The notes under the pieces are model-generated. The model was given only the letters and a program-made list of their open reading frames with translations. It searched no databases and was not told the origin of the DNA. Below, one piece after another: positions 40,129-50,581 of a stretch of DNA of 61,768 nucleotides. Within the stretch, counting starts at the first letter, position 1, and each line of letters opens with the position of its first letter. This DNA comes from Kingella_B sp963529665 (lineage in GTDB: Bacteria > Pseudomonadota > Gammaproteobacteria > Burkholderiales > Neisseriaceae), in assembly GCA_963529665.1 (NCBI GenBank), contig CAUSAG010000011.1, forward strand, positions 1 through 61,768. The letters are read 5' to 3'. The position numbers were made by a program, and so were the translations under genes.

Positions 40129-40461
40129 ATGTCTTTGTATTGGAAATTCGGGCTGGCGTTGGGCGTATTCGCCGTGCTGGTTTCAGGCTGCCTGATGTAT
40201 GGGCGGCAGGAATATCGGCGCGGTGAAATTGCTGCCACGGCGAGAATTAGCAGAGAACTGGCAAAATCGGCGGCGCGTGAGCAAACGAATAAACACGCTG
40301 CTAGTCAAACCTATCAACACAACAAAGCCCGCGATGAGCGGGAGAAACGGACGCAATATGTTGAAGTGGAAAAAATCGTTGAAAAGCCTGTTTATGTGCG
40401 CGATTGCCTTGACGATGACGGCGTGCGCGTCATCAACGAAGCCATTGCCCACAACAACTAA
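40129..40461 (+). CDS. Inner-membrane spanin (Rz-like)
   Basis: A 110-residue protein: N-terminal anchor (about residues 5-23, FGLALGVFAVLVSGCLMY) and a long charged periplasmic coiled coil (EYRRGEIAATARISRELAKSAAREQTNKHAAS). The Rz1-like gene begins inside it in another frame. The pair fuses inner and outer membranes at lysis. Confidence 0.85.
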   Translation: MSLYWKFGLALGVFAVLVSGCLMYGRQEYRRGEIAATARISRELAKSAAREQTNKHAASQTYQHNKARDEREKRTQYVEVEKIVEKPVYVRDCLDDDGVRVINEAIAHNN

Positions 40462-40612
40462 ACTGCCACCAGATTTGGCACAGCCTTGTCCTGATTTGCC
40501 TGAATTGACTGGCAAAGACGGCAAAACGGTTTTGCGCTGGGCGGTGGATGTGGTTTACCTTTACCGTGATTGCCAAGCGCGGCATCGGGCGGCGGTGAAG
40601 GCGGTGCAATAA
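40358..40612 (+). CDS. Outer-membrane spanin lipoprotein (Rz1-like), overlapping Rz
   Basis: An 84-residue lipoprotein starting MLKWKKSLKSLFMCAIALTMTAC; the lipobox LTMTAC is followed by a Pro-rich segment (KPLPTTTKLPPDLAQPCPDLP), as in Rz1. It starts 104 bases before the Rz stop in the +1 frame. The C-terminal part is helical, ending after the Rz gene. Confidence 0.85.
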   Translation: MLKWKKSLKSLFMCAIALTMTACASSTKPLPTTTKLPPDLAQPCPDLPELTGKDGKTVLRWAVDVVYLYRDCQARHRAAVKAVQ

Positions 40613-40614
40613 GT

Positions 40615-40651
40615 AAACGGCAACAACATGGTTCGTTGTTGCCGTTTTTTT
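40615..40651. terminator. Bidirectional terminator between late operon and integrase
   Basis: A 13-bp stem (AACGGCAACAAC type) around a short loop, followed by seven T residues rightward; the left side has A residues for the leftward integrase transcript. It ends the late operon. Confidence 0.8.
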
Positions 40652-41640
40652 CAATCCAGCATATCGGCAATCTCCGCCATATCGGGGCGGTAATACACGT
40701 TGAGCAAGATATTCAGGCTGCGGTGCCCTGATATTTTTGCCAGCGTTTCCACGGGCACTTTTTTGGATAGGCGCGTTAATGCTTCGCGGCGGCTGTCGTG
40801 GAAATGCAGGTCTGTGATGCCGCAGTTGTCGCGGGCGCGGCGAAAGAGTACGTCTAGGCTGTGGGATTGGATTTTGAACACGCTGACGGGGTCTATTGGG
40901 CGCAGTTGTTGCAATAGTGCGATGGCGCGTTTGGTTAGGGGTACGTCGCGCGGGTGTCCGTTTTTGCTTTGGGCAACGTGGGCTAGGCGACGGTCAAAGT
41001 GGATGTTTTCCCATTTGAGCGCGCAGATTTCGCCCGCCCGCATGGCGGTTTCTATGGCAAACAAAAAAGCGATGGCGCAACGTTGGGTGATGAGATGCGG
41101 CGGCTCGTTTTCCTGATAATGCAGGGCTTCGCAGATTTGTTGGATTTCTTGCTCGCTGGGGCGGCGGGTTCGTTCTTTGGATGCTTGGGGCTTGCTGATT
41201 TTGCGCACGGGGTTTTCGCGCAACAACCCCCATTCTTTCATGGCGTGTTCGCAAACGGCGGATAGCGTGGATAATTCGCGTATTACGCTGTCGGCGGACA
41301 CTTGTTCCATGCGCTCGTCGCGCCAGTCGGCAAAATCTTGCGGACGCAGGTTTTCCAAGCGGATGTGCGCCAGCGATGATTTTAAAATGCCGTTGATGCG
41401 GTAGGTTTCGGAACGTTTGCCACGTTTTTTGACGGTTTCGGTGGTCAAATATCGTTGTAAAATATCGCCAAAGAATACGTTACGGCTTTGGTTGCCTTGC
41501 AGCCCGTCTCGGATTTCTGTTTCTACGCGCGCCGCCCATGCTTTGGCATCTGAATGCCGCTCAAAGGTGGCGGAACGTGAAACGCCCCGCATTCGGATTT
41601 GCACGCGCCATTTGTCGCCGCGCTGGATAATGGTTGCCAT
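40651..41640 (-). CDS. int: Tyrosine integrase
   Basis: A 329-residue site-specific recombinase. Catalytic residues: Arg201 (TAMRAGEICAL), Lys226 (QSKNGHPRDVPL), His281 and Arg284 (HFHDSRREAL), His306 (SGHRSLN), Tyr316 or Tyr317 (VYYRP). The N-terminal arm-binding domain (RGDKWRVQIRMRGVSRSATF) and core-binding domain precede. It integrates at the tRNA-Leu 3' end. It reads away from attR; the start has only a weak SD. Confidence 0.95.
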   Translation of the reverse strand: MATIIQRGDKWRVQIRMRGVSRSATFERHSDAKAWAARVETEIRDGLQGNQSRNVFFGDILQRYLTTETVKKRGKRSETYRINGILKSSLAHIRLENLRPQDFADWRDERMEQVSADSVIRELSTLSAVCEHAMKEWGLLRENPVRKISKPQASKERTRRPSEQEIQQICEALHYQENEPPHLITQRCAIAFLFAIETAMRAGEICALKWENIHFDRRLAHVAQSKNGHPRDVPLTKRAIALLQQLRPIDPVSVFKIQSHSLDVLFRRARDNCGITDLHFHDSRREALTRLSKKVPVETLAKISGHRSLNILLNVYYRPDMAEIADMLD

Positions 41641-41649
41641 GATGTTTTT

Positions 41650-41670
41650 GGTGTAATTTTTGGTGCAATC
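41650..41670 (+). repeat. Paired direct repeats, likely integrase arm-type sites (right)
   Basis: GGTGTAATT (41650-41658) and GGTGCAATC (41662-41670), matching the pair near attL at 91-110 in sequence and spacing. They lie just upstream of int. Confidence 0.58.
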
Positions 41671-41707
41671 ATTATCGGTTAAAAGTGGTTTTTTGTGTAG
41701 GTTGGAT

Positions 41708-41779
41708 GGGTGTTTGATTTTTTAACACGTTGTTTTGTCGGTGGAAATAGGGTGTTTGTGTAGAATGGGTGGGTGTTTG
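41708..41779 (+). repeat. Three direct repeats of GGGTGTTTG near attR
   Basis: Copies at 41708-41716, 41750-41758 and 41771-41779, the last 9 bp from the attR core. They may be a second class of sites for integrase, excisionase or host factors. Confidence 0.55.
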
Positions 41780-41787
41780 GCGTTGCT

Positions 41788-41803
41788 GGTCTCGGGCACC
41801 AAG
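41788..41803 (+). other. attR core (16 bp)
   Basis: Exact copy of the attL core: the terminal 14 bases of the tRNA-Leu including CCA, plus AG. Confidence 0.93.
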
Positions 41804-41817
41804 TATATCAATAAAAC

Positions 41818-41846
41818 TACTACTCATTCGGGTAGTATTTTTTTTA
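41818..41846 (+). terminator. Original tRNA-Leu terminator, displaced by the prophage
   Basis: TACTAC and GTAGTA arms with a short loop and eight or more T residues, right after attR. Before integration it would have followed the tRNA directly. The rest of 41850-42240 holds DUS words and one doubtful short reading frame on the minus strand; I see no supported gene. Confidence 0.65.
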
Positions 41847-41941
41847 TCTAAATTTGCCTGTTGGCGGATGATTGCGCACCCGAAAATTGGAGCGCAAGGG
41901 TTGGATGATGAAGATAATGGCAACGAATAAATCCGCATAAA

Positions 41942-41982
41942 AGGCAGCCTGAAAACGGAGTTTCCCTTTTTTCAGGCTGCCT
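41942..41982. terminator. Inverted DUS pair
   Basis: AGGCAGCCTGAA (41942-41953) and TTCAGGCTGCCT (41971-41982) form a 12-bp stem with a 17-nt loop. It combines uptake signal and terminator. Confidence 0.75.
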
Positions 41983-42260
41983 CAATTATCATTCGGGCAG
42001 GGCAAGTAACTATTGCGAACAACCGCGCTGCTTTTGTTCAACCACTTGCGTTTGTTTCGTGCCGTGCAATACTGGCAACGTCGTAGAAAAACTGTTCACG
42101 GCAGCAAGCGCCATTTCGCCCAGCCATTTGCAAATCAGCGCAATGAACGGGTAGGCAGCCTGAAAACGTGTTTTGAAATGTAGTTTGTTTCGCTAAATCG
42201 TGCCATACCCATTTTCAGGCTGCCTTTGTCCCGCCAACCATAACCCCAAAAGGAGTCGCC

Positions 42261-42953
42261 ATGAGCATCAAAGATTGGGCTGCCAGCGAGCGCCCGCGCG
42301 AGAAATTGCTGGAACGCGGCGCAAGCGCGTTAAGCGATGCCGAATTGCTGGCGATTTTGCTGCGCGTGGGCACGCAGGGTATGAGCGCGGTGGATTTGTC
42401 GCGCTCGCTGTTGGATGCCTACGGCGGCTTGGGCGGCGTGATGCACGCTTCCGCTGCCGAGTTGAGCAAACACAAAGGCATGGGCTTGGCTGCCTACGCC
42501 CAATTTGCCACCGTGCTGGAAATTGGGCGGCGCGTGTTGGGCGAGGAATTGCGCCAAGCGTCGCTGTTGAACACGCCGCAAGCGGTGGGTGATTATTTGC
42601 GTTTGCGTATTGGGCATGAGCGTGTGGAAATCAGCTTTGCACTGTTTTTGGATGCCAACAATCGTTTGCTGGCGGCGGAGGAAATTGCGCGCGGCACGTT
42701 GTCTGAAAGCGTTGCCTATCCGCGCGAAATCGCTCGTTTTGCGTTGCAACACCATGCTGCTGCGGTGATTTTTGCTCACAACCATCCATCAGGCAGCCTG
42801 AAACCTTCGTCCGCCGATTTTGCCTTCACCCAACGCCTACACGCCGCGCTGGCGCTGCTGGATATTGTATTGCTGGATCATTTAATCGTTACTGCCGCCG
42901 AAACCCTATCGTTTACGCAACAAGGCTGGTTGCAGCCTTTTCAGGCAGCCTGA
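42261..42953 (+). CDS. radC: RadC family DNA repair protein (JAMM domain)
   Basis: A 230-residue RadC: helix-hairpin-helix N-terminal part (SALSDAELLAILLRVGTQGMSAVDLSRSLL) and JAB/JAMM metalloprotease-like domain with HNHPSGSLKPSSAD (His173, His175, Asp186). Catalytic residues are intact; biological role is unsettled despite the name. A DUS overlaps the JAMM-coding sequence and another follows the stop. It is the first host gene after the prophage. Confidence 0.95.
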   Translation: MSIKDWAASERPREKLLERGASALSDAELLAILLRVGTQGMSAVDLSRSLLDAYGGLGGVMHASAAELSKHKGMGLAAYAQFATVLEIGRRVLGEELRQASLLNTPQAVGDYLRLRIGHERVEISFALFLDANNRLLAAEEIARGTLSESVAYPREIARFALQHHAAAVIFAHNHPSGSLKPSSADFAFTQRLHAALALLDIVLLDHLIVTAAETLSFTQQGWLQPFQAA

Positions 42954-43001
42954 AAAGAAATTTAGTACAATCCACTCCTTTTCTTCGCACACGCCAACGC
43001 C

Positions 43002-43787
43002 ATGACTCGACACCAAGCCCGCAAACGCTTCGGGCAAAACTTTCTGCAAGACACCCGCATCATCACCAACATTGTGAACGCGGTGCGCCCGCAAACTGAT
43101 GATATTGTGATAGAAATTGGACCAGGGCTTGCCGCGATTACCGAGCCGCTTGCCCACAAGCTCAATCAATTGCACGTTTGCGAAATTGACAGCGACATCA
43201 TCAATCATCTGAAAAAACAACCCTTTGCCAACAAGCTGGTGATCCATGAGGGCGATGTGTTGAATTTTGATTTTCGCAGCATTGCTGGACGCAAAAAAAT
43301 TGTGGGCAACTTGCCCTACAACATTTCCACGCCGTTGCTGTTTAAGCTCGCCGATGTTGCTGATGAAGTGATTGATATGCATTTTATGCTGCAAAAAGAA
43401 GTGGTTGAGCGCATGGTTGCCGCGCCCAAAACCAATGATTATGGGCGGCTGAGCGTGATGCTGCAATACTTTTTTGACATGGAAAGCCTGATTGATGTGC
43501 CGCCCGAAAGTTTTATCCCCGCGCCAAAAGTGGATTCGGCTGTGGTGCGCATGATCCCCGTGGCAGGGCGCATTGGCATCGCGCGAGATTTTGCTCAATT
43601 TGCCGATTTGGTGCGCTTGGCGTTTCATCAGCGGCGCAAAACGCTACGCAATAATCTGAAAGGCGTTGCCAGCGATGAAGATTTGCAAGCCGTGGGCATT
43701 TTGCCGACGCAGCGAGCGGAAGAAGTGGCGGCGGAGAAGTATGTGGCGTTGAGCAATTATTTGTTTTACGGAAGAGATAAGAGATGA
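43002..43787 (+). CDS. rsmA: 16S rRNA dimethyladenosine transferase
   Basis: A 261-residue KsgA/RsmA: KRFGQNFLQD at the N-terminus, AdoMet motif IEIGPGLAAITEPL, and the catalytic NLPYN (GNLPYNIST). It dimethylates the two adjacent adenines of helix 45 in 16S rRNA. Full length. Its stop overlaps the start of the next gene (ATGA). Confidence 0.97.
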   Translation: MTRHQARKRFGQNFLQDTRIITNIVNAVRPQTDDIVIEIGPGLAAITEPLAHKLNQLHVCEIDSDIINHLKKQPFANKLVIHEGDVLNFDFRSIAGRKKIVGNLPYNISTPLLFKLADVADEVIDMHFMLQKEVVERMVAAPKTNDYGRLSVMLQYFFDMESLIDVPPESFIPAPKVDSAVVRMIPVAGRIGIARDFAQFADLVRLAFHQRRKTLRNNLKGVASDEDLQAVGILPTQRAEEVAAEKYVALSNYLFYGRDKR

Positions 43788-44872
43788 CACATAGAACTCG
43801 ATTTCGTAATCCACGCAGCAGAATTTCGTGTGTCGTAAGAAATAATGAAGCTAAATCAGAAACTAATAGATTAGATGGCTTTGAGAAGATGATGAGCCTA
43901 GCAGTTAAATTGAGCATTGCTACTGGCTTTTTAATTGTTTTTATTTACTGTTTCTTTGAAATTAATTGGTTTCCTATTGGATTATCACTTTCTGATACAG
44001 TAGGGTTTGTAATGATGGCATTGGGGTTGGGTGTAGTGTTATTTGTAGTGCATCTTCCAATTCTAATGGGATTGGCTGCAATACTCGAAAAAGATAGTCA
44101 AAATAATAAATTTAAAAATAATTATTTTTTGTTAAAAATTATTACTTCTATAAGTTTATCATTGGGAATAATAATTGTAATTTGGGTGAATAGAGGTTTC
44201 TATAGCGCAGTAACACTTCTTATTGTCTATGTGATTATAATATTTGCTATTTTTGTAATTTATTTATTTTTATCTGGGAAAATACTACCAAGAAAGTTAA
44301 ATTATCTATATTCTTTTATTGTATTTATTATTTTGTTTGTAATGTCAATGGCAATATCGGTATTTGATAAAGATATCATGGTTAGTTTGGGTATCAGAAG
44401 AAATAATTCAGTTATTCAATTATCAGAAAATGATTATAATTTTGTGCTGTCAGAAGCTAAGCGTCGTAAATTAGTTGTATCAACATATAGTGGTAGAAAA
44501 GACCGTTCTCTATCTGGCGTTTCAATCTTGTGGCGTGGCATGGGAAGTCATACATTGATTGAATTTGTATGCAAGGAAGAGAAAGTTCGCATGGAAATTA
44601 AAACAGATGAAAGTAGAATTATTTATTCAAAGGAAATTTATTTGGAGGAAAAAAATAAATCCAATGCTGAAACGGCTTTTGAACCAAAAATGAACAAATC
44701 TGATGAAAACAATTGTGTAGATAGTGATGCTTCTGCCCCTAAAACAGATAATCCTGTTGCTGAAGTAGCTTCTATGCCCATGAATGCAAGCGAGCCAGCT
44801 TTATCTTCTATAATTCAACCAAGAAGACATTTTCGTAAACCTAAAAAACAAAGACGGTGTTACACAAAATGA
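43784..44872 (+). CDS. AT-rich orphan membrane protein
   Basis: A 362-residue protein I do not recognise. Four or five membrane segments lie between about residues 40 and 195, then a soluble part (LSENDYNFVLSEAKRRKLVVSTYSGRKDRSLSGVSILWRGMG) and a low-complexity basic C-terminus (RRHFRKPKKQRRCYTK). The DNA is far more AT-rich than its neighbours and poor in DUS, which suggests transfer. It is coupled to rsmA by ATGA, so its expression may follow rsmA. An internal Met (MMSLAVKL, 43889) is another possible start. Confidence 0.75.
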   Translation: MTHRTRFRNPRSRISCVVRNNEAKSETNRLDGFEKMMSLAVKLSIATGFLIVFIYCFFEINWFPIGLSLSDTVGFVMMALGLGVVLFVVHLPILMGLAAILEKDSQNNKFKNNYFLLKIITSISLSLGIIIVIWVNRGFYSAVTLLIVYVIIIFAIFVIYLFLSGKILPRKLNYLYSFIVFIILFVMSMAISVFDKDIMVSLGIRRNNSVIQLSENDYNFVLSEAKRRKLVVSTYSGRKDRSLSGVSILWRGMGSHTLIEFVCKEEKVRMEIKTDESRIIYSKEIYLEEKNKSNAETAFEPKMNKSDENNCVDSDASAPKTDNPVAEVASMPMNASEPALSSIIQPRRHFRKPKKQRRCYTK

Positions 44873-44966
44873 TTTTCAGGCTGCCTGAAACCTTGTAAAC
44901 AAGTAAGCAGCAACCAGTTTTTGTTTCTCTAATTTTTTTATTCATACAACGCGAAAGTTTTTAACC

Positions 44967-45725
44967 ATGACCCACCAGATCAACCCTCAAAAATTGATGC
45001 TCAGTTTTAAAGCGGTAAACAAGCATTTTGGCAGCAACCATGTGATTAACAATGTGAATTTAGACATCTACCAAGGCGAAGTGGTGGTGGTGTGCGGGCC
45101 TTCGGGCAGCGGCAAATCCACGCTGATTCGCACGGTGAACCAGCTGGAAAAAATTGAAAGCGGCGAAATTTGGGTGGACGGCGTAAACGTTGCCGACCCG
45201 AAAACCGATTTGAACAAAATCCGCACCGAAGTGGGCTTTGTGTTCCAGCATTTCAATTTGTATCCGCATTTGACGGTGTTGGAAAACATCACGCTCTCGC
45301 CGATTAAGGTGAAAAATATGGACAAAGCTGCTGCAGAAAAATTGGCGGTGGAATTGTTGGAAAAAGTGGGCTTGGAGCAGAAAAAAGATGCCTATCCTGC
45401 GGAATTATCGGGCGGGCAGCAGCAACGCGTGGCGATTGCGCGTGGTTTAGCGATGCAGCCTGCGGTGATGTTGTTTGACGAGCCGACTTCGGCGCTAGAC
45501 CCTGAAATGGTGGGCGAGGTGTTGAAGGTGATGAAGGATTTGGCGCAATCGGGCATTACCATGATGTGCGTTACGCACGAGATGGGCTTTGCGCGCGAGG
45601 TGGCGGATCGGATTATTTTTGTGGACCACGGGCAGGTTTTGGAAGACCGCAAGCCAGATGATTTTTTTGAAAACCCGAAAACCGATCGGGCAAAACAATT
45701 TCTAAGCCAAATCATGTCGCATTGA
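44967..45725 (+). CDS. Polar amino acid ABC transporter ATP-binding protein
   Basis: A 252-residue ATPase of the GlnQ/GltL group: Walker A GPSGSGKST, signature LSGGQQQRVAIARGL, Walker B VMLFDEPTSALDPE and the family end RAKQFLSQIM. It resembles GltL (glutamate/aspartate) most in the first third. No permease or binding protein lies nearby, so it works with subunits encoded elsewhere. Start may instead be MLSFKAV at 44997. Confidence 0.9.
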   Translation: MTHQINPQKLMLSFKAVNKHFGSNHVINNVNLDIYQGEVVVVCGPSGSGKSTLIRTVNQLEKIESGEIWVDGVNVADPKTDLNKIRTEVGFVFQHFNLYPHLTVLENITLSPIKVKNMDKAAAEKLAVELLEKVGLEQKKDAYPAELSGGQQQRVAIARGLAMQPAVMLFDEPTSALDPEMVGEVLKVMKDLAQSGITMMCVTHEMGFAREVADRIIFVDHGQVLEDRKPDDFFENPKTDRAKQFLSQIMSH

Positions 45726-45737
45726 TGGGCGGCGCAT

Positions 45738-45797
45738 AGGCAGCCTGAAAACGGATAAAGCAGCATTGCTGTTTGGCGTTCGTTTTTCAGGCTGCCT
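45738..45797. terminator. Inverted DUS pair after the ABC gene
   Basis: AGGCAGCCTGAA (45738-45749) and TTCAGGCTGCCT (45786-45797) flank 36 nt. A third DUS follows at 45814-45825. Confidence 0.6.
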
Positions 45798-45929
45798 TTG
45801 TTGCGCGCGGTTGAGGCAGCCTGAAAATATTTCATGCAAACAACAAAAATTTCCCATTCGCCCGCGCCTGCCGTTTTGCCTACGATAGCCGCTTTTTATT
45901 AATTTAACCCCAAACAAAAGAACATCATC

Positions 45930-47021
45930 ATGAGCAAAACGCTTCCCCTGCACGCCGACACTGTAGGCAGCTATCTGCGCAGCCCCGCTTTGAAACTTGC
46001 CTGTGCCAATTTTTGGGTGGGCAAATACACGCGCGAGCAGCTGACCGAGATTGAAGACCAAGAAATCGCCGCGCTGGTGCAACAGCAGTTGGATGCGGGC
46101 ATTCAGGTGGTAACCGATGGCGAGTTTCGCCGCTCGTGGTGGCATTTAGACTTTTTGGCGAATTTAAACGGCATTGAAGTGTTTATCCCCGCGCATCGCC
46201 GCGTGTTTCAGGGCGTGGAAGCGCGGCAGGAAAACACGCGCGTGTGCGACAAGGTGTCGTGGAATCCCAATCATCCTTTTTTGGAACACTATCGCAAGCT
46301 CGCGGCGATTGTGGGTGATCGCGCCATTGTGAAATTCACCATTCCCAGCCTGAACCAAATGATGCACCCTTATTTGTGGGACACAGGCGTGTATGCCAGC
46401 AAAGATGAATTTGTTGCCGATTTGCGCCAAGCCTATAAGGATGCGATTCGCGCGTTTTACGATGCAGGCTGCCGCTATTTGCAGCTGGATGATGTGTATT
46501 GGGGCAATTTGTGCAACGATTATCAACAGCCCACTTTTGCCGAAAATAAACGCTATGCGCTGGAAAATGTGCAAGCGGTGTTGGCGGATAAGCCTGCCGA
46601 TTTAACGATGACCACCCATGTTTGCCGTGGCAATTACAAATCCACTTATTTGCTAACAGGCGCATACGACCCGATTGCCGAGGATTTGTTTGGCAAAACA
46701 GCGTTTGATGGCTATTTTTTGGAATACGACAACGACCGCAGCGGTGGCTTTGAGCCGTTGAAATACTTTAACGACAATTCGCACAAGAGGCGCATTGTGC
46801 TGGGCTTGGTAACGTCTAAATTTCCTGAATTGGAAGACAAGGATGCGATTAAGGCGCGCATTGCCGAGGCGGCGAAGATTGTGCCGTTGGAGCAGCTTGC
46901 GCTGTCGCCGCAATGTGGCTTTGCTTCTACAGAGGAGGGCAATGTGCTGACGATTGAGCAGCAATGGGCGAAGGTGAAATGGGTGGAAGAGATTGCGCAA
47001 GAGGTTTGGGGCGAGGATTGA
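45930..47021 (+). CDS. MetE C-terminal-like methyltransferase (YxjG type)
   Basis: A 363-residue protein equivalent to the catalytic C-terminal half of cobalamin-independent methionine synthase. DGEFRRSWW, YLQLDDVYW, TTHVCRGN (zinc ligands His and Cys) and PQCGFAS (Cys) are present. It lacks the MetE N-terminal half, as YxjG/YxjH and short MetE-like enzymes do. It probably transfers methyl to homocysteine from a simpler donor; the exact donor is unknown. Confidence 0.88.
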   Translation: MSKTLPLHADTVGSYLRSPALKLACANFWVGKYTREQLTEIEDQEIAALVQQQLDAGIQVVTDGEFRRSWWHLDFLANLNGIEVFIPAHRRVFQGVEARQENTRVCDKVSWNPNHPFLEHYRKLAAIVGDRAIVKFTIPSLNQMMHPYLWDTGVYASKDEFVADLRQAYKDAIRAFYDAGCRYLQLDDVYWGNLCNDYQQPTFAENKRYALENVQAVLADKPADLTMTTHVCRGNYKSTYLLTGAYDPIAEDLFGKTAFDGYFLEYDNDRSGGFEPLKYFNDNSHKRRIVLGLVTSKFPELEDKDAIKARIAEAAKIVPLEQLALSPQCGFASTEEGNVLTIEQQWAKVKWVEEIAQEVWGED

Positions 47022-47051
47022 TTGCTTGCGTGATGGATTTTGATGGATGAG

Positions 47052-47088
47052 AAAACAGCCGTTTTTGTGGAACGGCTGTTTTTTTTGT
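47052..47088 (+). terminator. Terminator after the methyltransferase gene
   Basis: AACAGCCGTT and AACGGCTGTT arms with a 7-nt loop and eight T residues; A residues on the left make it bidirectional, so it also closes transcripts from copA. The following 47089-47199 holds DUS words only. Confidence 0.78.
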
Positions 47089-47199
47089 TTTCAGGCTGCG
47101 ATTGATGTCGTCTGGAACCTAATCAAAAGGCAGCCTGAAAGCTGGAAAACGGTGTTTCAGGCTGCATTTGGGTTTTCAGGCTGCTTTTACCGCCCAGCC

Positions 47200-49434
<2,235 letters not shown>

Positions 49435-49550
49435 TTTGCTTCCCTTTGTGGATTAAGATGGGGCGAGAATAAAGGTTTACTCGGGGGCAGGGTCAAGCGA
49501 CTGGATGAAAATGCTGTTTGGGCGGTTTCAGGCTGCCTTTTATGCGCGGG

Positions 49551-49964
49551 TTATTGAAACAGCCGTTGCAAGCGTTTTTTCAAACGCGGCAGCTCGTCTT
49601 GACAATAGGCGGCGATTTTTTGCTCGCGCGCCTTGTCAGAATCGGACGGGCTGATTTTGTATCGGCTCGCCAGCAGCTGTTCCACCTTTTTCTCTTCGGC
49701 TTGAAACCACGCTTTTTCCATTTCGTGCGTCATGCCCAGCTTTTCGCAGGCATCCAAATAGTCTTCGTTTGCTGGGGCGAATCTTGTAACCAGTTCTTCT
49801 AGCTCGGCATCTTGGGTTTTTTCGCAAGCGATGGCAACGGCGTAAACCTGCACTATGTTTTGGGTGTGCGCCTTGCAGTCGTTTAGATTGGTGGGGAGCT
49901 TGGCTTGGGCAAGCGGTGCGGCAAGTAAAGCAGAGAGCATGATGAGTTTTGTGTTGGAAAACAT
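49551..49964 (-). CDS. Small exported helical protein
   Basis: A 137-residue protein with a signal peptide (MFSNTKLIMLSALLAAPLAQA, cleavage probably after AQA) and a charged helical mature part with three cysteines (DCKAHT, IACEK, ACEKLG). The ATG at 49964 has an SD (GGAAG). A paralogue broken by a stop codon lies directly upstream (50050-50472). Function unknown; periplasmic location inferred. Confidence 0.75.
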   Translation of the reverse strand: MFSNTKLIMLSALLAAPLAQAKLPTNLNDCKAHTQNIVQVYAVAIACEKTQDAELEELVTRFAPANEDYLDACEKLGMTHEMEKAWFQAEEKKVEQLLASRYKISPSDSDKAREQKIAAYCQDELPRLKKRLQRLFQ

Positions 49965-50049
49965 GGTTGCTTCCTTATTGTTGGAGCAAAAAGACAGTGG
50001 CAGCCTGAAAGCGAGTTTACGCGCTTCTGCGAAGCTAAAACAGGCGGCG

Positions 50050-50472
50050 CTATGGGATAAGCGGTTGCAGCATTTTTTGCAAACGCGGCTGCTCGTTTTG
50101 GCAATGCTCGGCAACTTGGCGATCGCCGATATAGTGCGGCTCGGAAGCGGAAAGCCCGTATTTTTGCAGCACTTGGCGGATGATTAGCTGCTTTTCGTTG
50201 TCTAGCCATTGCGCGTGCATTTCGCGCGTCATGCCCAGTTGCGTGCAGGCGGCGGTAGTGGCTTGGTCTTGATCCAAGGCTGTTTGCAATAGCTTATCCA
50301 GCGTTTTGTCGGCAGGTTTTTTGCAGGCGAGAGCGTAAGCGTAAACGTGCGCCATGGCGCGGGTGTGGGCTTAGCAGTCGTGCAGATTGGCAGGCGTTTG
50401 GGCTGGGGCAAGCGGCGCGGTGAGCAAGATGGCGAGCGCGGTAAGCAGGCGCGGTTTGGGACGGATAAACAT
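50050..50472 (-). pseudogene. Paralogue of the small exported protein, interrupted by TAA
   Basis: The gene starts MFIRPKPRLLTALAILLTAPLAPAQ (signal peptide) and runs to ANLHDC, then TAA at 50371-50373 (codon 34). Reading on in the same frame gives AHTRAMAHVYAYALACKK, aligned with the intact paralogue (NLNDCKAHTQNIVQVYAVAIACEK); the stop replaces its Lys. Everything downstream is in frame. Either a recent nonsense mutation or a phase-like ON/OFF change. An internal ATG at 50355 could make an unexported fragment. Confidence 0.85.
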
Positions 50473-50581
50473 TGGCTTTCCTAGGCGATGGTGGTTGGCA
50501 GGGCGGTGATTTTCTACATCTGATGCAGCCTGAAAACGGCTGTGGCATGGTTTGGCAAGGCGAAAACGGTTTTCAGGCTGC

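Larger units (their letters stand above)
41..41803. mobile_element. Intact-looking temperate myovirus prophage integrated in tRNA-Leu
   Basis: The element is bounded by a 16-bp direct repeat (41-56 and 41788-41803) with an integrase at the right end. It contains, in order, a leftward early operon, an immunity region, replication genes, packaging, head, contractile tail, baseplate, fibre and lysis genes. All core modules are present and I see no frameshift or stop in a core gene, so it may be inducible. Sheath (DUF3383), tube (DUF3277), gpJ-like and Gp138-like proteins indicate a contractile tail. Host-type DUS words occur inside it, suggesting long residence in this lineage. Confidence 0.95.

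Noticed and set aside
41999..42110. Short minus-strand frame ending in KQTQVVEQKQRGCSQ between attR and radC
   Set aside because: About 34 codons from the first ATG, no convincing SD, no recognised family. It may be the remnant of a small gene but cannot be supported.
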